From the NCBI RefSeq assembly GCF_024199945.1, contig NZ_JANADP010000001.1, positions 5,518,001 to 5,582,000 on the forward strand: 64,000 nt of DNA, given 5' to 3'. Below, piece by piece: positions 63,253 to 64,000 of this stretch. How positions within the stretch are numbered: position 1 is the first letter of the stretch; each line of letters starts with the position of its first letter. The notes under the pieces are model-generated. The model ran no database searches and was not told where the DNA came from. It saw only the letters and a program-made list of their open reading frames with translations. This DNA comes from Bradyrhizobium sp. CCGUVB4N. Lineage in GTDB: Bacteria > Pseudomonadota > Alphaproteobacteria > Rhizobiales > Xanthobacteraceae. Position numbers and translations under genes: made by a program.

Positions 63253-64000
63253 GGGCCGCCGACCCGGCCGGGCCCCGCTGCTTCTGCCGGGATTGTCTGG
63301 CCGATCTGGATGTGGCCGTGCGGCGCTGTTCCGCCTGCGGCTCCCCTCGCCTGGTCCGCCATCGCGCGCTCGCGAACCTGACCATCGCCCATGTCGATTG
63401 TGACGCCTTCTATGCGACGGTCGAGAAGCGCGACAATCCTGATATCGCCGACAAGCCCGTCATCATCGGCGGCGGCAAGCGCGGCGTGGTGTCGGCGGCC
63501 TGCTACATCGCACGCACCTATGGCGTGCGCTCGGCGATGCCGATGTTCAAAGCGCTGGAGGCCTGCCCGCACGCGACCGTGATCCCGCCTGACATGGCGA
63601 AATATGTCCGGGTCGGCCGCGAGGTGCGCCAGGCCATGCAGGCGCTGACGCCGCTGGTCGAGCCGCTCTCGATCGACGAGGCCTTTCTCGATCTCTCCGG
63701 CACCGAGCGCGTGCACGGCATGATCCCGGCAAAGGTGCTGGCGCGCTTTGCGCGCAACGTCGAGCGCGACGTCGGTATCTCCGTCTCGGTCGGGCTGTCC
63801 TGCAACAAGTTTCTGGCCAAGATCGCCTCCGATCTCGACAAGCCGCGCGGCTTTGCGGCGCTCGATCAGGAGGAAGCGCGCGAGATGCTGGCTTCGAGAC
63901 CGGTCGGCTTCATTTTTGGCGTCGGACCTGCAACGCAGGAGCGCCTCATGCAGCGCGGCTTCCGCATCATCGCCGATTTGCAAAAGGCCGATGAGATCGA
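63249..64000 (+). CDS. dinB: DNA polymerase IV with N-terminal zinc ribbon (cut by window end)
   Basis: DinB is a Y-family translesion polymerase. The first 40 residues hold CFCRDC (Cys11, Cys13, Cys16) and CSAC (Cys27, Cys30), a zinc-ribbon-like extension typical of rhizobial DinB. The polymerase core then starts AHVDCDAFYATVEKRDNP (Asp50) and has SIDEAFLDLSG (Asp143-Glu144) as the metal site, with VGLSCNKFLAKIASD. The start GTG overlaps the DUF3572 stop. The C-terminal little-finger domain lies beyond the window. Confidence 0.94.
   Translation, partial: MRAADPAGPRCFCRDCLADLDVAVRRCSACGSPRLVRHRALANLTIAHVDCDAFYATVEKRDNPDIADKPVIIGGGKRGVVSAACYIARTYGVRSAMPMFKALEACPHATVIPPDMAKYVRVGREVRQAMQALTPLVEPLSIDEAFLDLSGTERVHGMIPAKVLARFARNVERDVGISVSVGLSCNKFLAKIASDLDKPRGFAALDQEEAREMLASRPVGFIFGVGPATQERLMQRGFRIIADLQKADEI

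Overview
The window is a 64 kb piece of a GC-rich alphaproteobacterial chromosome, most probably Bradyrhizobium or a close Bradyrhizobiaceae relative. The evidence is the order recO-(hyp)-era-rnc-lepB-acpS-pdxJ-rel-rpoZ, an Omp2b-type porin, a PleD/DivK pair, a DinB with an N-terminal zinc ribbon, and several short palindromic repeats of the kind common in that genus. It is mainly core genome. Accessory material is limited to a decayed IS66 fragment (about 18.7-19.2 kb), an intact IS110-family element (about 42.7-43.9 kb) and palindromic repeats.

Layout. 0-7.8 kb (minus): RecO, a small membrane protein, Era, RNase III, LepB, AcpS, PdxJ, the Rel/SpoT alarmone enzyme and RpoZ. 8-12 kb: a NYN/LabA protein overlapping a family-5 uracil-DNA glycosylase, then peroxiredoxin, SmpB, MscL and DapA. 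12-17 kb: a soluble lytic transglycosylase and a major porin with a long non-coding upstream region. 17.5-20.5 kb: tRNA-Ser(GCT), small hypothetical genes, the IS66 remnant and a 30-residue lysine-rich peptide. 20.5-24.4 kb: a gatCAB operon with two small conserved-looking genes locked into it by 4-bp overlaps. 24.4-32 kb: two nitronate monooxygenases with a divergent LysR regulator, RuvX, an AEC transporter, two tandem CPBP proteases and a D-Ala-D-Ala dipeptidase. 32-39 kb: PyrB, a DHOase-like partner that lacks the metal-binding HxH, PlsY, a patatin, an amidase and DprA. 39-42.6 kb: a quinone/redox cluster with two HxlR regulators. 44-50.7 kb: TopA, RNase R, a DUF983 protein and a Nudix protein. 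50.7-60 kb: metallophosphatase, LLM monooxygenase, RpmG, a TPR glycosyltransferase-like protein, an acyltransferase, and an MFS/TetR divergent pair. 60-64 kb: a small secreted protein between two diverged direct repeats, PleD, DivK, a DUF3572 protein and DinB (cut by the window end).

Functional themes: translation and RNA turnover (Era, RNase III, RNase R, SmpB, GatCAB, RpmG); stringent response (Rel, RpoZ); cell-wall and envelope work (LepB, LT, dipeptidase, porin, MscL, PlsY); DNA repair and uptake (RecO, UDG, DprA, TopA, DinB); and c-di-GMP/cell-cycle signalling (PleD, DivK). The most rewarding places for a second look are the IS110 upstream region as a possible bridge RNA, the catalytically dead-looking DHOase next to PyrB, the two small genes embedded in the gat operon, and two well-defined divergent operator/promoter regions (SDR/HxlR and MFS/TetR). 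No prophage, CRISPR array, secretion system or defence island was found.
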